A stretch of 64,000 nucleotides of DNA from Chersky-840 sp963838775 (GTDB lineage Bacteria; Actinomycetota; Acidimicrobiia; Acidimicrobiales; UBA8190). Shown piece after piece: positions 54,130 to 62,630 of the stretch (position 1 is its first letter; each line of letters starts with the position of its first letter). A program made the translations under genes and the position numbers. The stretch lies in contig CAWISP010000030.1 in NCBI GenBank assembly GCA_963838775.1, positions 240,144 to 304,143 of the forward strand, given 5' to 3'. The notes below the pieces were generated by a model. It was not told where the DNA came from and made no database searches. It saw nothing but the letters and a program-made list of their open reading frames with translations.

Positions 54130-54699
54130 GTGGCGCGCTATACCGTGGCGCTCGATGCGTGCGCCTTGGTCCCGATCGTCCTTGCGGACACGCTCCTGCG
54201 CGTCGCCGAGCGTGGCCTTTACCGTCCGCTGTGGTCCGAACGGATCTTGGCCGAGGCACAGGGGGCCATCCTTGGGATCCACCCAGATATCGATGCAGCG
54301 ACGGTCGCAAGGCGATTCAACGACATGGAGGCCGCCTTCGATGACGCCACGGTGATGGGCTGGGAGGATCTCGAGGAAACGATCTCACTGCCTGATCCCG
54401 ACGATTGTCACGTGGTCGCGGCAGCGATCCGGGGAGGGGCGCAGGCCATTGTGACGAGCAATTTGGCGGACTTCCCCTCTGATGCCCTTGCTGCCTTCGA
54501 TCTCGAAGCCGTCCATCCCGATGACTTCCTTCTCGATCAGCTCGACCTCAGCCCCGTTATCGTCCAGGACGTGGCTCGGGAACAGGCGGTGCATTCAAAC
54601 GCACCGCCGCTGACGGTTCAGGATCTCATCCTCCGCCTTGATAGGGCCGGTGTTCCGAAGTTCGCCGATGAACTCGGACGCTTATTCGCGGCCCCGTAG
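54130..54699 (+). CDS. PIN-domain toxin (putative ribonuclease)
   Basis: 189 residues. Acidic residues of the PIN active site are visible in VALDACALVP (Asp9), 'LWSERILAEA' (Glu), 'LPDPDDCHVVAAA' (Asp pair) and 'IVTSNLADFP'. PIN toxins cleave RNA with a bound metal. It starts with GTG two bases after the antitoxin stop, a translationally coupled pair. The last ~50 residues are a helical extension. In this setting it may stabilise the integrated element or act in defence. Confidence 0.85.
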   Translation: MARYTVALDACALVPIVLADTLLRVAERGLYRPLWSERILAEAQGAILGIHPDIDAATVARRFNDMEAAFDDATVMGWEDLEETISLPDPDDCHVVAAAIRGGAQAIVTSNLADFPSDALAAFDLEAVHPDDFLLDQLDLSPVIVQDVAREQAVHSNAPPLTVQDLILRLDRAGVPKFADELGRLFAAP

Positions 54700-54752
54700 C
54701 CTTTCGAATGGCTTGCGACGCCCTGTCCCCAGATATCAGTGGGTGACGTCCG

Positions 54753-57119
54753 ATGACTGAAGACCCACCCATCGATTCCGGCCGGGGTGAGATCGAAGAG
54801 TTGCATCGTCAGCTTGCTGAGATGCGTGCCGAGAACGAACGACTCCGAGACCTCCTCGGGGTAGGAACACGTGATGAAGCAGTGTCACCGTGGGAGCCCA
54901 CACTTTTCGTCGATGCCGGGCCTCCCGACGAAGCAGCAGCAGCCGTCGATCGCCATTCGCCCCGAGAGGCGAAAGTCGCCCTGTTCCGATCACTTTTTGT
55001 CGGTCGGGAAGATGTTCATGCGTTGCGCTGGGAGAATCCCCGTACAGGTAAGGCGGGCTGGAGTCCCGCTGTCCGCGGCGGTTGGGCCAATTCGAAGAAA
55101 CCCGGTCGGGAATACCTGCCCTTTTCCGAGGAGGTCCTCGGATCTCACCTCGGCGGCGAAGTCCACGCCGGCATTTATCCGCTCCTCAAGGGAGACGCCT
55201 GCCGCGTCCTCGCCTGCGACTTCGATGGAACCGGGTGGGCGCTCGACGCGCTTGGGTACCTGGATGCCGCCAGGGCGATGGGTATACCCGTTGCCCTCGA
55301 GCGCTCGAGATCGGGAGACGGAGCCCACGTCTGGGCCTTCTTCTCGGGTCCCGTCCCTGCTTCGGTGGCTCGACAGGTCGGCGCGCATCTTCTTCGCGAG
55401 GCCATGACGATTCGAGCGGAGCTCGACCTTGCCAGCTACGACCGTCTCTTCCCAGCTCAGGACTTCATGCCCAAGGGTTCGTTCGGCAACCTCATCGCGC
55501 TCCCGCTGAACGGCGAATGCCGAAACCGGGGAACGACGGTCTTCCTCGATCCCTCAACGCTTGAGCCGTTCGAGGACCAATGGGCTTTTCTGTCGACTCT
55601 TGCTCGTCTCTCTCCGAAGGCTGTGGCCGACATTGCCCGGTCGATTCCACCCATCGGAGCCGGGCCCGATGATGCGAGCTACCGTCGGCCCTCAAAGGCG
55701 GATTCGCCCAAGCCACCAGAAAAGGTCATGGCCAGTGCGGGTGCGATGATCAGCATCGAGCGTATTGGGATTCCGCCCGCGCTTCTCTCGTCGCTCAAAC
55801 ACGCCGCTTCCCTGCATAACCCTGTGTACTACGAGAAGGAACGCCTACGATTCTCCACCTGGAATACCCCCCGGTTCGTCCGCTGCTACGGCGAATCGTT
55901 GGACCGCTTGCTGATCCCTCGCGGACTTAGGCAGCAGGCCGAAAAGATCGTCTCCGAAGCTGGAAGCCGGCTGGAGGTGGCGGATGCGTGCCCCGATCCT
56001 GAACCTATGGACTTTGCCTTCGCGGCAACGCTTTCCAAAAATCAGAGCTCGGCCTTCGATGCCCTGATTCGGCAGGATATGGGGGTCCTCGTGGCACCAC
56101 CCGGATCTGGCAAGACTGTGATTGCGTGCGCCGTCATTGCGCACCACCGGGTGCCCACTCTCGTGGTCGTGGATCGACAGCCGCTCGTGGAGCAGTGGCG
56201 AGACCGCCTCGTCGAGCATCTGGGCCTCGACCAGAAACAGATCGGACAGCTCGGTGGCGGTCGCCGAAAAGCCCGGGGCGTCGTGGACATCGCCACAGCG
56301 CAGTCTTTGGCCCGACGGGAGGATCTTGCGGCGTTTGGGCGCAGCTACGGACTGGTCGTCGTGGACGAGTGCCACCACGTGCCGGCGGTGACCTTTGAAC
56401 GCGGGGTCCGGCAGCTTCCGGTGCGGCGATGGCTGGGACTGACGGCAACCCCGTACAGGCGAGATGGGCTGCAGGGCCTGATCACCATGTACTGCGGCCC
56501 GATCCGGCACCGGTTCGGAGTAAGGACCGACGCAACCTCGCTCGCCCGACTCGAACTCCTCGTGCACAGGACCGGGCACTCGGTGCCGGAGTCGGACAGC
56601 TTCGGCATCCAGGAGATCTTCCGGGGAATCGTAGAAGACAACGAGCGGACCGAGCAGATCTGTGCCGACGTAAAAGTCGCCGTGGGCGAGGGCAGGAATT
56701 GTTTGGTCCTAGCGCAGTGGACAGAGCACGTGGAAGCCATCGCTGCCGGCCTGCGCAAGATCGGCTTGGATCCCCATGTTCTCTACGGCGGTATGGCGAA
56801 GAAGCAACGAGCCGAGGTGATCAAGAAGCTCGGGCAGGGAACGACTGGGGGTGGGCTCCTCCTTGTTGCCACCGGTGGACTCTTGGGAGAAGGGTTCGAC
56901 TGTCCTCCATTGGACACGTTGTTTCTGGCATTCCCGCTGGCATTTAAAGGCCGACTCGTCCAGTACGTTGGCCGTGTCCTTCGCCCTTTGGCGGAAAAGA
57001 GGAGCATCGAAGTACACGACTATGTCGATTTTGACGTTCCCGTGCTGGCTCGGATGCACGGAAAGCGATTGCCCGCCTACGCGAGTCTCGGGTTCGACAC
57101 CAAGCGGCGGTCCGGATGA
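54753..57119 (+). CDS. AEP-primase/SF2-helicase fusion (TOTE-conflict-system type)
   Basis: 788 residues. A leucine-rich coiled coil (residues 13-36) precedes an archaeo-eukaryotic primase domain: 'VALFRSLFVGREDVHALRWE', the metal Asp pair in LACDFDGTG (156, 158), the nucleotide motif 'SRSGDGAHVWAFF' (His192) and 'YDRLFPAQDFMPKG'. The C-terminal half is an SF2 helicase: Walker A APPGSGKT (448-455), DECH (538-541), 'LGLTATPYRRDG' and 'QYVGRVLRP'. Databases label such fusions as TOTE conflict-system primases, thought to act against foreign DNA. In a small integrative element it could instead serve replication. ATG at 54753. Confidence 0.87.
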   Translation: MTEDPPIDSGRGEIEELHRQLAEMRAENERLRDLLGVGTRDEAVSPWEPTLFVDAGPPDEAAAAVDRHSPREAKVALFRSLFVGREDVHALRWENPRTGKAGWSPAVRGGWANSKKPGREYLPFSEEVLGSHLGGEVHAGIYPLLKGDACRVLACDFDGTGWALDALGYLDAARAMGIPVALERSRSGDGAHVWAFFSGPVPASVARQVGAHLLREAMTIRAELDLASYDRLFPAQDFMPKGSFGNLIALPLNGECRNRGTTVFLDPSTLEPFEDQWAFLSTLARLSPKAVADIARSIPPIGAGPDDASYRRPSKADSPKPPEKVMASAGAMISIERIGIPPALLSSLKHAASLHNPVYYEKERLRFSTWNTPRFVRCYGESLDRLLIPRGLRQQAEKIVSEAGSRLEVADACPDPEPMDFAFAATLSKNQSSAFDALIRQDMGVLVAPPGSGKTVIACAVIAHHRVPTLVVVDRQPLVEQWRDRLVEHLGLDQKQIGQLGGGRRKARGVVDIATAQSLARREDLAAFGRSYGLVVVDECHHVPAVTFERGVRQLPVRRWLGLTATPYRRDGLQGLITMYCGPIRHRFGVRTDATSLARLELLVHRTGHSVPESDSFGIQEIFRGIVEDNERTEQICADVKVAVGEGRNCLVLAQWTEHVEAIAAGLRKIGLDPHVLYGGMAKKQRAEVIKKLGQGTTGGGLLLVATGGLLGEGFDCPPLDTLFLAFPLAFKGRLVQYVGRVLRPLAEKRSIEVHDYVDFDVPVLARMHGKRLPAYASLGFDTKRRSG

Positions 57120-57139
57120 TCTCCGGACGGGGGCCGCTT

Positions 57140-58330
57140 CTACCTCGACCAGGCAGGCAGGGCTTCGCTACCGGTACCGGAATCAGTCAGCGTCGGGTCG
57201 GACGCGAGCAACGCTTCGAGGTGGTCGGCGGCGTCGCGGTCACGCGCCGGTACCCACCCCCAGTAGATGTCGAGCGTCGTCGAGGTGCGTGCGTGCCCCA
57301 AGCGGTTGGCAACTGTGCGGAGGTCGATTCCCGCTGTAAGGAGTTCAGTGGCGACAAAGTGGCGGAGGTCATGGAGGCGGACATGCCGGAGCCCAATGGT
57401 CGCACGGAGCCGACCCCAACGCTGTGTCACCATCTCGGGCCGCCACGGCCGCTGGCCGCTCGGATCGCTGGCGAAGACCAGCCCGGCATCTCCGAGCTGC
57501 CGTCCCACTTCCCTGGCCGCTCGGGTGGCGTCGACTCGACGATCGGACAGCGCCAGAGCCGCCTGGGAGGTGAGCGACACCACCCGGGACCGACCAGTCT
57601 TGGTCGACTTGATGACCACCCCCGTGCTGGCCGTCGCCGACACGGAGCGCTCGATGCGGAGGGTCCGCTCGGCGAGGTCGACATCGCACCAGCGCAGCGC
57701 GCACACTTCGCCACGCCGGGCTCCGGTGGCCACCGCCACCTGCAGCCAGCACCAGAGTGCCAGGTCAGCCTTGCGAGCGGCGGCGAGCGCCGACCGGACC
57801 GCGTCGATCCCGGGTGGGGTGATCGTGACCCTGGGAACCCCCGGTCGCGTCGCCGACGAGACCGGGTTACGGACCAGCCATCCCCACCGCACCGCCTGCG
57901 CGACGGCGCGGTGCAGAACGACGTGGGCGCACCGGACTCGCGACGGGCCGAGCCCGGCCGCCGCCAAGCGGGCATAGAGCTGGTCGCAGTGACGAGCCGT
58001 GAGTTTCCACAAGGGGACGGTGCCGAGTGCGGGCTTCAGGTGGCGGGTCACCATGCTCTGCCAGTCTTCGCGGGTGGAGGGCCCGAGCGTTGCGCACACC
58101 ATGAACTGGTCCAACAGGTCTCCAACCGTCACCCGACCGCCGCCATAGAGGCCGGCACCGGCTTCGACGACCATGCGCTGGAGTGCCTGCTTGGCCTCGG
58201 ACCTGGTACCGCTCATCGTGCGAGATAAGCGGCGCCGCTCCCCCGTGACGAGGTCGGGGTCGACGGCCACCTGAAGCCGCCAGCGGCCTGACCCGCAGTC
58301 GATCATCGTGCCTGTTCGTGGTTTAGTCAT
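57140..58330 (-). CDS. Tyrosine recombinase, integrase of element A
   Basis: 396 residues. An N-terminal arm-binding region and SAM-like core-binding domain ('VTVGDLLDQFMVCATLGPST') precede the catalytic domain: Arg in TGARRGEVCAL, Lys in STKTGRSR, 'LHDLRHFVATELL' (HxLR), LGHARTS and the nucleophile Tyr356 in DIYWGW. It should recombine the element with the tRNA-Gly anticodon-loop site. ATG at 58330. It is transcribed away from att copy 2, the usual arrangement. Its N-terminal ~270 residues are almost identical to integrase B. Confidence 0.9.
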   Translation of the reverse strand: MTKPRTGTMIDCGSGRWRLQVAVDPDLVTGERRRLSRTMSGTRSEAKQALQRMVVEAGAGLYGGGRVTVGDLLDQFMVCATLGPSTREDWQSMVTRHLKPALGTVPLWKLTARHCDQLYARLAAAGLGPSRVRCAHVVLHRAVAQAVRWGWLVRNPVSSATRPGVPRVTITPPGIDAVRSALAAARKADLALWCWLQVAVATGARRGEVCALRWCDVDLAERTLRIERSVSATASTGVVIKSTKTGRSRVVSLTSQAALALSDRRVDATRAAREVGRQLGDAGLVFASDPSGQRPWRPEMVTQRWGRLRATIGLRHVRLHDLRHFVATELLTAGIDLRTVANRLGHARTSTTLDIYWGWVPARDRDAADHLEALLASDPTLTDSGTGSEALPAWSR

Positions 58331-58355
58331 CGACCACGATCCGCCTGCTCGTCCA

Positions 58356-58452
58356 ATGGCACGCGCATGGCACGCGATATCCGTCGCGTCGAGCCACGTC
58401 GGGATGCGCGTCAGTTCACTAGAGCCCCTCTGAATGGCACCGAATGGCACCG
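58356..58452. other. Candidate arm-type sites upstream of integrase A
   Basis: ATGGCACGCG occurs at 58356 and 58367 (period 11) and GAATGGCACCG at 58432 and 58442 (period 10). Identical sites precede integrase B (positions +5446). The inverted partner motif lies at the far end of each element. Confidence 0.5.
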
Positions 58453-58511
58453 CAACGAGATCCGATTTGAAGCGACCGCAGCGAACGTATGCCGCTGACC
58501 AGGAAGAATCT

Positions 58512-58557
58512 GAGAGCGGGCGAAGGGAATCGAACCCTCGTTCTCAGCTTGGGAAAA
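58512..58557 (-). other. att copy 2: junction between elements A and B
   Basis: Same tRNA-Gly(CCC) 3' half as copy 1, followed on the right by six A bases instead of four and then the shared element end. It is the right boundary of element A and the left boundary of element B, so recombination with either flanking copy could excise each element. Confidence 0.85.
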
Positions 58558-58572
58558 AATCGCCAAGGCCGA

Positions 58573-58632
58573 TTCGGCGGACGACGACGAACGAGAACGG
58601 CAGGTCAGCGATTCGGTGGACGACGACGAACG
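58573..58632 (+). repeat. 21-bp direct repeat, period 39, at the left end of element B
   Basis: Copies at 58573-58593 (one change, GGCGG for GGTGG) and 58612-58632, the same pair as in element A at 53392-53451. Confidence 0.6.
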
Positions 58633-58714
58633 GCCACGGACGCACCCGGATGTGCCATGAATGCGCCATGGCCTGGAAAGCCCATGACGCTGACGTGCTC
58701 GCCTCTCCGATCAG

Positions 58715-59092
58715 TCAGTCTCGGAAGCGCGGATCGGTGAGCCAGTGCACGCGGTCCGCGAAGGCGTCATCCTTCCGGTTCGAACTGAGCAGGTCGTCAA
58801 GGAGCTCGACGTACTTGCCGATCGTCGATCGACCTCTGGGCAGGCTTCGATCGGCGGTGAAGATCAAACCGGAATGACGGCGGCCCTCGACGGCCCAGCG
58901 CCGGACGATCACGGTGAAGTCGGCGACGTTATTGGTCAGAAGCGCCCGTCGCTCGCTGTCGCACGCCGTCAGGAGGGGTTCGTCCTCCTCCATGTCCCAG
59001 CCCCGCTCCAGGGCGCTGACCACGTCGTGCCCACGGCTCCGGAGCGCCTCGGCAATCGTCGAGGAGTAGTGATGGTCCAGAGCCAGCTTCAC
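58715..59092 (-). CDS. DUF5615 PIN-like toxin
   Basis: 125 residues: 'VKLALDHHYSSTIAEALRSR' (active-site Asp), 'GHDVVSALERGWDMEEDEPL' and 'RRALLTNNVADFTVIVRRW', the landmarks of the DUF5615 PIN-like family, which are putative ribonucleases paired with DUF433 antitoxins. The GTG at 59092 overlaps the antitoxin's TGA in GTGA, giving coupled translation. Second gene of the pair. Confidence 0.85.
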   Translation of the reverse strand: MKLALDHHYSSTIAEALRSRGHDVVSALERGWDMEEDEPLLTACDSERRALLTNNVADFTVIVRRWAVEGRRHSGLIFTADRSLPRGRSTIGKYVELLDDLLSSNRKDDAFADRVHWLTDPRFRD

Positions 59093-59517
59093 ATCAAGGC
59101 GCGCTGCTGGCGCTCCCATCGGTCCTGCTCGGACCGCTCAACCAGTTCAGCGGCGGCGGCATCCTCGTCGACCTCGTCGCTGAACTCGGCGTAGTACTCC
59201 ACGGCCGCACGCACGAGTCTCGGCGCAATACCCAAGTAGTCGGCCGCCCCGGCGACGTCGCCGCTACTGGTCCGGACCGTGGACATGACCTGGTACACGT
59301 ACAGACGGGTCCCCATGACGAGCGGCTGGCGACGTCCCGCCGCGCCTCGGTGGAACCGAATGAGCGGGTGCTGCTCGAGCCGAAGCGCCTCGCCCAGCAG
59401 CCTGTCGGCCAAGGCGTTGCGGGACTCGTCGCCGCCCGCCGAAGCTGCGTCGAGGAGGTCCAGCGTCCGCGACGAAAGTCGGAATGACCGCTGGACCGAT
59501 CCATGGTTTGACCTCAT
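59089..59517 (-). CDS. DUF433 antitoxin with an RHH-like N-terminus
   Basis: 142 residues. The first ~50 ('SVQRSFRLSSRTLDLLDAAS') look like a ribbon-helix-helix DNA-binding unit. The rest is a DUF433 domain ('RRQPLVMGTRLYVYQVMSTV', 'AADYLGIAPRLVRAAVEYY'). It should bind the DUF5615 toxin and its own promoter. The ATG at 59517 is seven bases after TACACT, so probably leaderless; a longer open frame upstream would cross the operator and lacks any RBS. Confidence 0.82.
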   Translation of the reverse strand: MRSNHGSVQRSFRLSSRTLDLLDAASAGGDESRNALADRLLGEALRLEQHPLIRFHRGAAGRRQPLVMGTRLYVYQVMSTVRTSSGDVAGAADYLGIAPRLVRAAVEYYAEFSDEVDEDAAAAELVERSEQDRWERQQRALM

Positions 59518-59535
59518 GTGATGCAGTGTATCACA
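59517..59535 (-). promoter_or_regulatory. Operator and leaderless -10 of the DUF433/DUF5615 pair
   Basis: Inverted repeat TGTGAT-N7-ATCACA (59517-59535) reaches into the start codon and contains the -10 box TACACT (59530-59525 on the minus strand). An antitoxin bound here would block its own promoter. Confidence 0.6.
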
Positions 59536-59741
59536 ATTGGTATTTCCGGCCAGCCAGTCGTAGGGATCGAATCCGGCCCGAGCGGTGGGCATCGGGTAAG
59601 CCCGGCCGCCCGACCGACCCCCCTACCTGCTGGCGGCCCCCATTGGCAGCGTCGAGCCCGCCGGGCGACCTGAGCAGGTCTGATTCGAGTCGAGCTGCAC
59701 ACTCCGGCATTCTCTCGAAGGCCCCGGATAGGGTCCGATCG

Positions 59742-62567
59742 GTGGACGCCAGCAAGGTGACATTGCTCTTCGATGAAGTGGGGCCCGGTGACGACCCGGA
59801 CGACACCGAGGTGCGACATCGCCTGGTGAAGAAGCGACTCCGCCGCGACTATCCCGCCCTCGACGACGGCTCGCCGGCCAGCGCGTTCGTCGTCCTCATG
59901 TACCAGTTGTTGGCAGACCAGATCGCTGACGAGGACCCGCCCGAGGTGTGGCAGACGGCACGCCGACTGCTCGATGGCGGGCTCAGCCCGAGGTTCGTCA
60001 GGTCGAACCTCTTCCTGGTCCTGAACTCGGCGTTCGCCGGCGCGTTGCGACGCGGCGAAGCCATCGACCATGCGGAGTACGCGCTCGAGCTCGAGCGCCT
60101 GCCGCTCCCTCCGGTGCGCGAGGTATTCGATGTGCTCTTGGAAGTCGTCCGGCAAGGCCGAGCGGCGCCCTCGGGCGAGCTCGTCGCCACCGTCGTCCAT
60201 CGGCTCCGTGGAGACGAGGGCGATAACAGCAAAGTGCAACATTGGGTCGAGCTTGCGCTCGACAGGCTGCTCGATGACGAGCCCTCGCTGATGATGATCC
60301 CGCCCGACCTGATCGTGCACGTCCCCACGCTCCTCGAGGAGTCGGTGCTCACCCATCGTCTGAGCGGCGACGAGCGCACCACGGGATGGATCGAGCTCGG
60401 CGCGGATCTCGCGGTCTTCGGTCGTCGGTCAGGCCCGCTTCTCTTCGATGAGGGTGGCCAGATTGAGGTGCAGACGTTGTCTGAGGGCGACCGCGTGCTC
60501 GCCGGGCCCGAGGACTGGCTCGAGAGCTTCGAGCCCGGGACGTTGCTCGCCTTCAGGCTCGACGGAGACGTGGTGTCACTTCGATCGGTGACCGAACCTG
60601 GGCCGCCGAAGCGGCACCTCGTTGATGCCGCTCGAGCTGCATACGAGCACGAGGTCCGCGAACCTTGGCTGCCCGTAGCAGCCGACGAGATCGTCGTCGG
60701 CATGCTCTACGAGCAGCCAAGGATCCTCGAGGTACCGACATTGCCGCTCTCCGAGCTTCTGGCCGAGGCTGGGCTCGAACGGCGCGGCGTCGAGTTCGCG
60801 CATGACGAATCGGTCTGGAGAGAGGCTCACAAGTTGTCGCGTATGCGCCGCCTCTTCGACCGATTGCCCGACGGCGACCGGCGCCGGCGGGCGGTCCAAG
60901 TCCTCGACCTCCTGGACGCGTCCGAACAGGACTCCGCTGCCCTCCACGTCGCCCTCGTAGCGCTGGATGACCATCGCATCCTTTCGGTCGTGACCGATGA
61001 GCTCCTCGACCTCGATGACGACGACGAGCAGCTCGACGAGGTCGCCGGCTTCGCCGATGCCCTTCTCGGTGCCGTCCGCCGACCCCGCGAGGCGGCCGCG
61101 GCCCGCTGGCTGTTGGCGGTCGTGTGCGAGCGCCGTCGCGATCCCCTGGCGGGTCAGGCCCAGCTCGAGTTCGCGCTGGAGGCGAACCCAGGCTTCCTGC
61201 CCGCAGTCGACCGCCTGGCCTGGTACCTCTCCGATCGCGGTGACGCATCGGGGGCCCTGCGCCTGTGGCGGCGGCTGGGCGTATCCGAGGCGCGCAACCA
61301 GGACCTGCGCGAGGTCACCCAGTTCGCCGAGCCGGGGCCGAGCAGCCTGGGGCGCAACGAGCCGTGCTGGTGCGGATCGGGGCGGAAGTTCAAGCACTGC
61401 CATCTCGGCCAGCCCGCGGCGTTCCCGCTCCCCGAGCGAGTCGGGTGGCTCTGCCGCAAGGCGGTCGCCTACCTGGAGCGCCGGGGCGGAGCGGCGCCCG
61501 ACGACGTCTACGAGCTGGCCGTGACCAGGGCGGACGGAGACGATTCCGACGAAGCACTCGACGGGGCCTTCTCTGACCCGATCGTCCTGGACGTGGCCCT
61601 GCACGAAGGCGGGTGGTTCGACCGCTTCATCGAAGAGCGAGGCGCGTTGCTCCCCGACGACGAAGCCATGCTGGCCCAGGCCTGGACGCTGGTCGACCGC
61701 ACCCTGTACGAGGTAGTCGGGACCGACCCGGGAACGTCGATGTCCGTCCGGGACCTGCGAAGTGCGGAGGTCGTCGAGGTGCGCGAGCGGACGTTCAGTC
61801 ACCAGGCTCGGGTCGGCCAGGTCTTCTGTGGTCGAGCGGTGCCCGACGGGGAGACGAACCAGTTCATCGGCGGCATCTTCCATGTGCCCACCGGCGAGGA
61901 GAAGCACATTCTCGACATGCTCGACGAAGGCGATGGCCACGAGCTCCTCGCGTGGCTGGCGGCGAAGGAGCGGTCTCCGCGGATGACGACCCGCGAGGGC
62001 GAGGACATGCGCGTATGCCGGGTGGTCCTCGAGGTGCCCGATCCCGAGCTCGACCGGGTGGTCCTCGATCGCTTGTACGACCCGCATGGGGCAGATCAGT
62101 GGACCGAGCACCACGAGCTCGCCACGGGGGAGTCGATCTTGCGGGCAACGATCGAGCTCGAGGGGAACCGTGTCAGTGTCGAGACCCTGAGCGAGCCTCG
62201 CGTCGAGCGTGTGCTGGCGACATTGCTCGCCGAGATCGCCGGGGCCAGGGTGGTCTCCGACGATCGGCGCGAGTTCGACCCCACAGATCCGCCCCGTGGT
62301 CCGCGACAGCCGGCGATGTCTCTGGAAGACCCCGCCGTCAGGGAGATGTTCGGGAAGTTCATCGCCGAGCGGGAACGACGCTGGTGCGACGAGCCGATTC
62401 CCGCCCTCGGCGGGCTCACACCCCGTCAGGCCGCCGCCGATCCGGCGGGTCGTGAAGGACTCGAACGGCTCCTGCTCGAGTACGGATCGCACGTCGACCC
62501 GGCCGACGACCCCGAGGTGGTCCCTCAGCACCCCGAGCGTCTTCGCCGGTTGCTCGGGATTGGCTGA
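59742..62567 (+). CDS. Large SEC-C motif protein of unknown function, cargo of element B
   Basis: 941 residues, no membrane segment or signal peptide. The first ~530 residues are mostly helical, acidic and leucine-rich, with TPR-like pairs ('PLAGQAQLEFALEANPGFLP'). A SEC-C zinc motif follows: Cys542-x-Cys544-x8-Cys553-His554 in 'RNEPCWCGSGRKFKHCH'. The C-terminal ~380 residues are a mixed domain ending 'CDEPIPALGGLTPRQAAADP', a closing motif I have seen in SEC-C proteins but cannot assign a role. No nuclease, ATPase or methylase motif is visible. GTG at 59742 follows TAGGGT by 7 bases (leaderless). Its place beside a toxin-antitoxin pair makes defence or element maintenance an inference only. 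Confidence 0.75.
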   Translation: MDASKVTLLFDEVGPGDDPDDTEVRHRLVKKRLRRDYPALDDGSPASAFVVLMYQLLADQIADEDPPEVWQTARRLLDGGLSPRFVRSNLFLVLNSAFAGALRRGEAIDHAEYALELERLPLPPVREVFDVLLEVVRQGRAAPSGELVATVVHRLRGDEGDNSKVQHWVELALDRLLDDEPSLMMIPPDLIVHVPTLLEESVLTHRLSGDERTTGWIELGADLAVFGRRSGPLLFDEGGQIEVQTLSEGDRVLAGPEDWLESFEPGTLLAFRLDGDVVSLRSVTEPGPPKRHLVDAARAAYEHEVREPWLPVAADEIVVGMLYEQPRILEVPTLPLSELLAEAGLERRGVEFAHDESVWREAHKLSRMRRLFDRLPDGDRRRRAVQVLDLLDASEQDSAALHVALVALDDHRILSVVTDELLDLDDDDEQLDEVAGFADALLGAVRRPREAAAARWLLAVVCERRRDPLAGQAQLEFALEANPGFLPAVDRLAWYLSDRGDASGALRLWRRLGVSEARNQDLREVTQFAEPGPSSLGRNEPCWCGSGRKFKHCHLGQPAAFPLPERVGWLCRKAVAYLERRGGAAPDDVYELAVTRADGDDSDEALDGAFSDPIVLDVALHEGGWFDRFIEERGALLPDDEAMLAQAWTLVDRTLYEVVGTDPGTSMSVRDLRSAEVVEVRERTFSHQARVGQVFCGRAVPDGETNQFIGGIFHVPTGEEKHILDMLDEGDGHELLAWLAAKERSPRMTTREGEDMRVCRVVLEVPDPELDRVVLDRLYDPHGADQWTEHHELATGESILRATIELEGNRVSVETLSEPRVERVLATLLAEIAGARVVSDDRREFDPTDPPRGPRQPAMSLEDPAVREMFGKFIAERERRWCDEPIPALGGLTPRQAAADPAGREGLERLLLEYGSHVDPADDPEVVPQHPERLRRLLGIG

Positions 62568-62630
62568 GCACGTTCTCGCCCGCGGGCGCCCGATGGTCCC
62601 GTGGGTTTCGCAAGGGTCGTCGAGGACTCG

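Larger units (their letters stand above)
53333..58511 (-). mobile_element. Integrative element A (about 5.2 kb) at a tRNA-Gly(CCC) site
   Basis: Bounded by att copies 1 and 2. Gene order from the left: HTH antitoxin, PIN toxin, primase-helicase (all plus strand), then the tyrosine recombinase (minus strand) beside att copy 2. It shares its left ~150 bp and its whole integrase end with element B but has different cargo. It has no relaxase, capsid or transfer genes, so it is a small non-conjugative island, a satellite-like element or a minimal defence island. Strand given is that of the integrase and tRNA. Confidence 0.8.

Noticed and set aside
58331..58450. Longer start for integrase A (and the same for B)
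   Set aside because: The extra 40 residues would be coded by the att-proximal region holding the ATGGCAC repeats; the ATG at 58330 gives the usual integrase N-terminus. Not fully excluded.
59484..59741. Upstream extension of the SEC-C gene to an earlier start
   Set aside because: It would run antisense through the antitoxin start and operator, has a Pro/Ser/Arg-rich peptide and no RBS; GTG at 59742 with a -10 box fits better.
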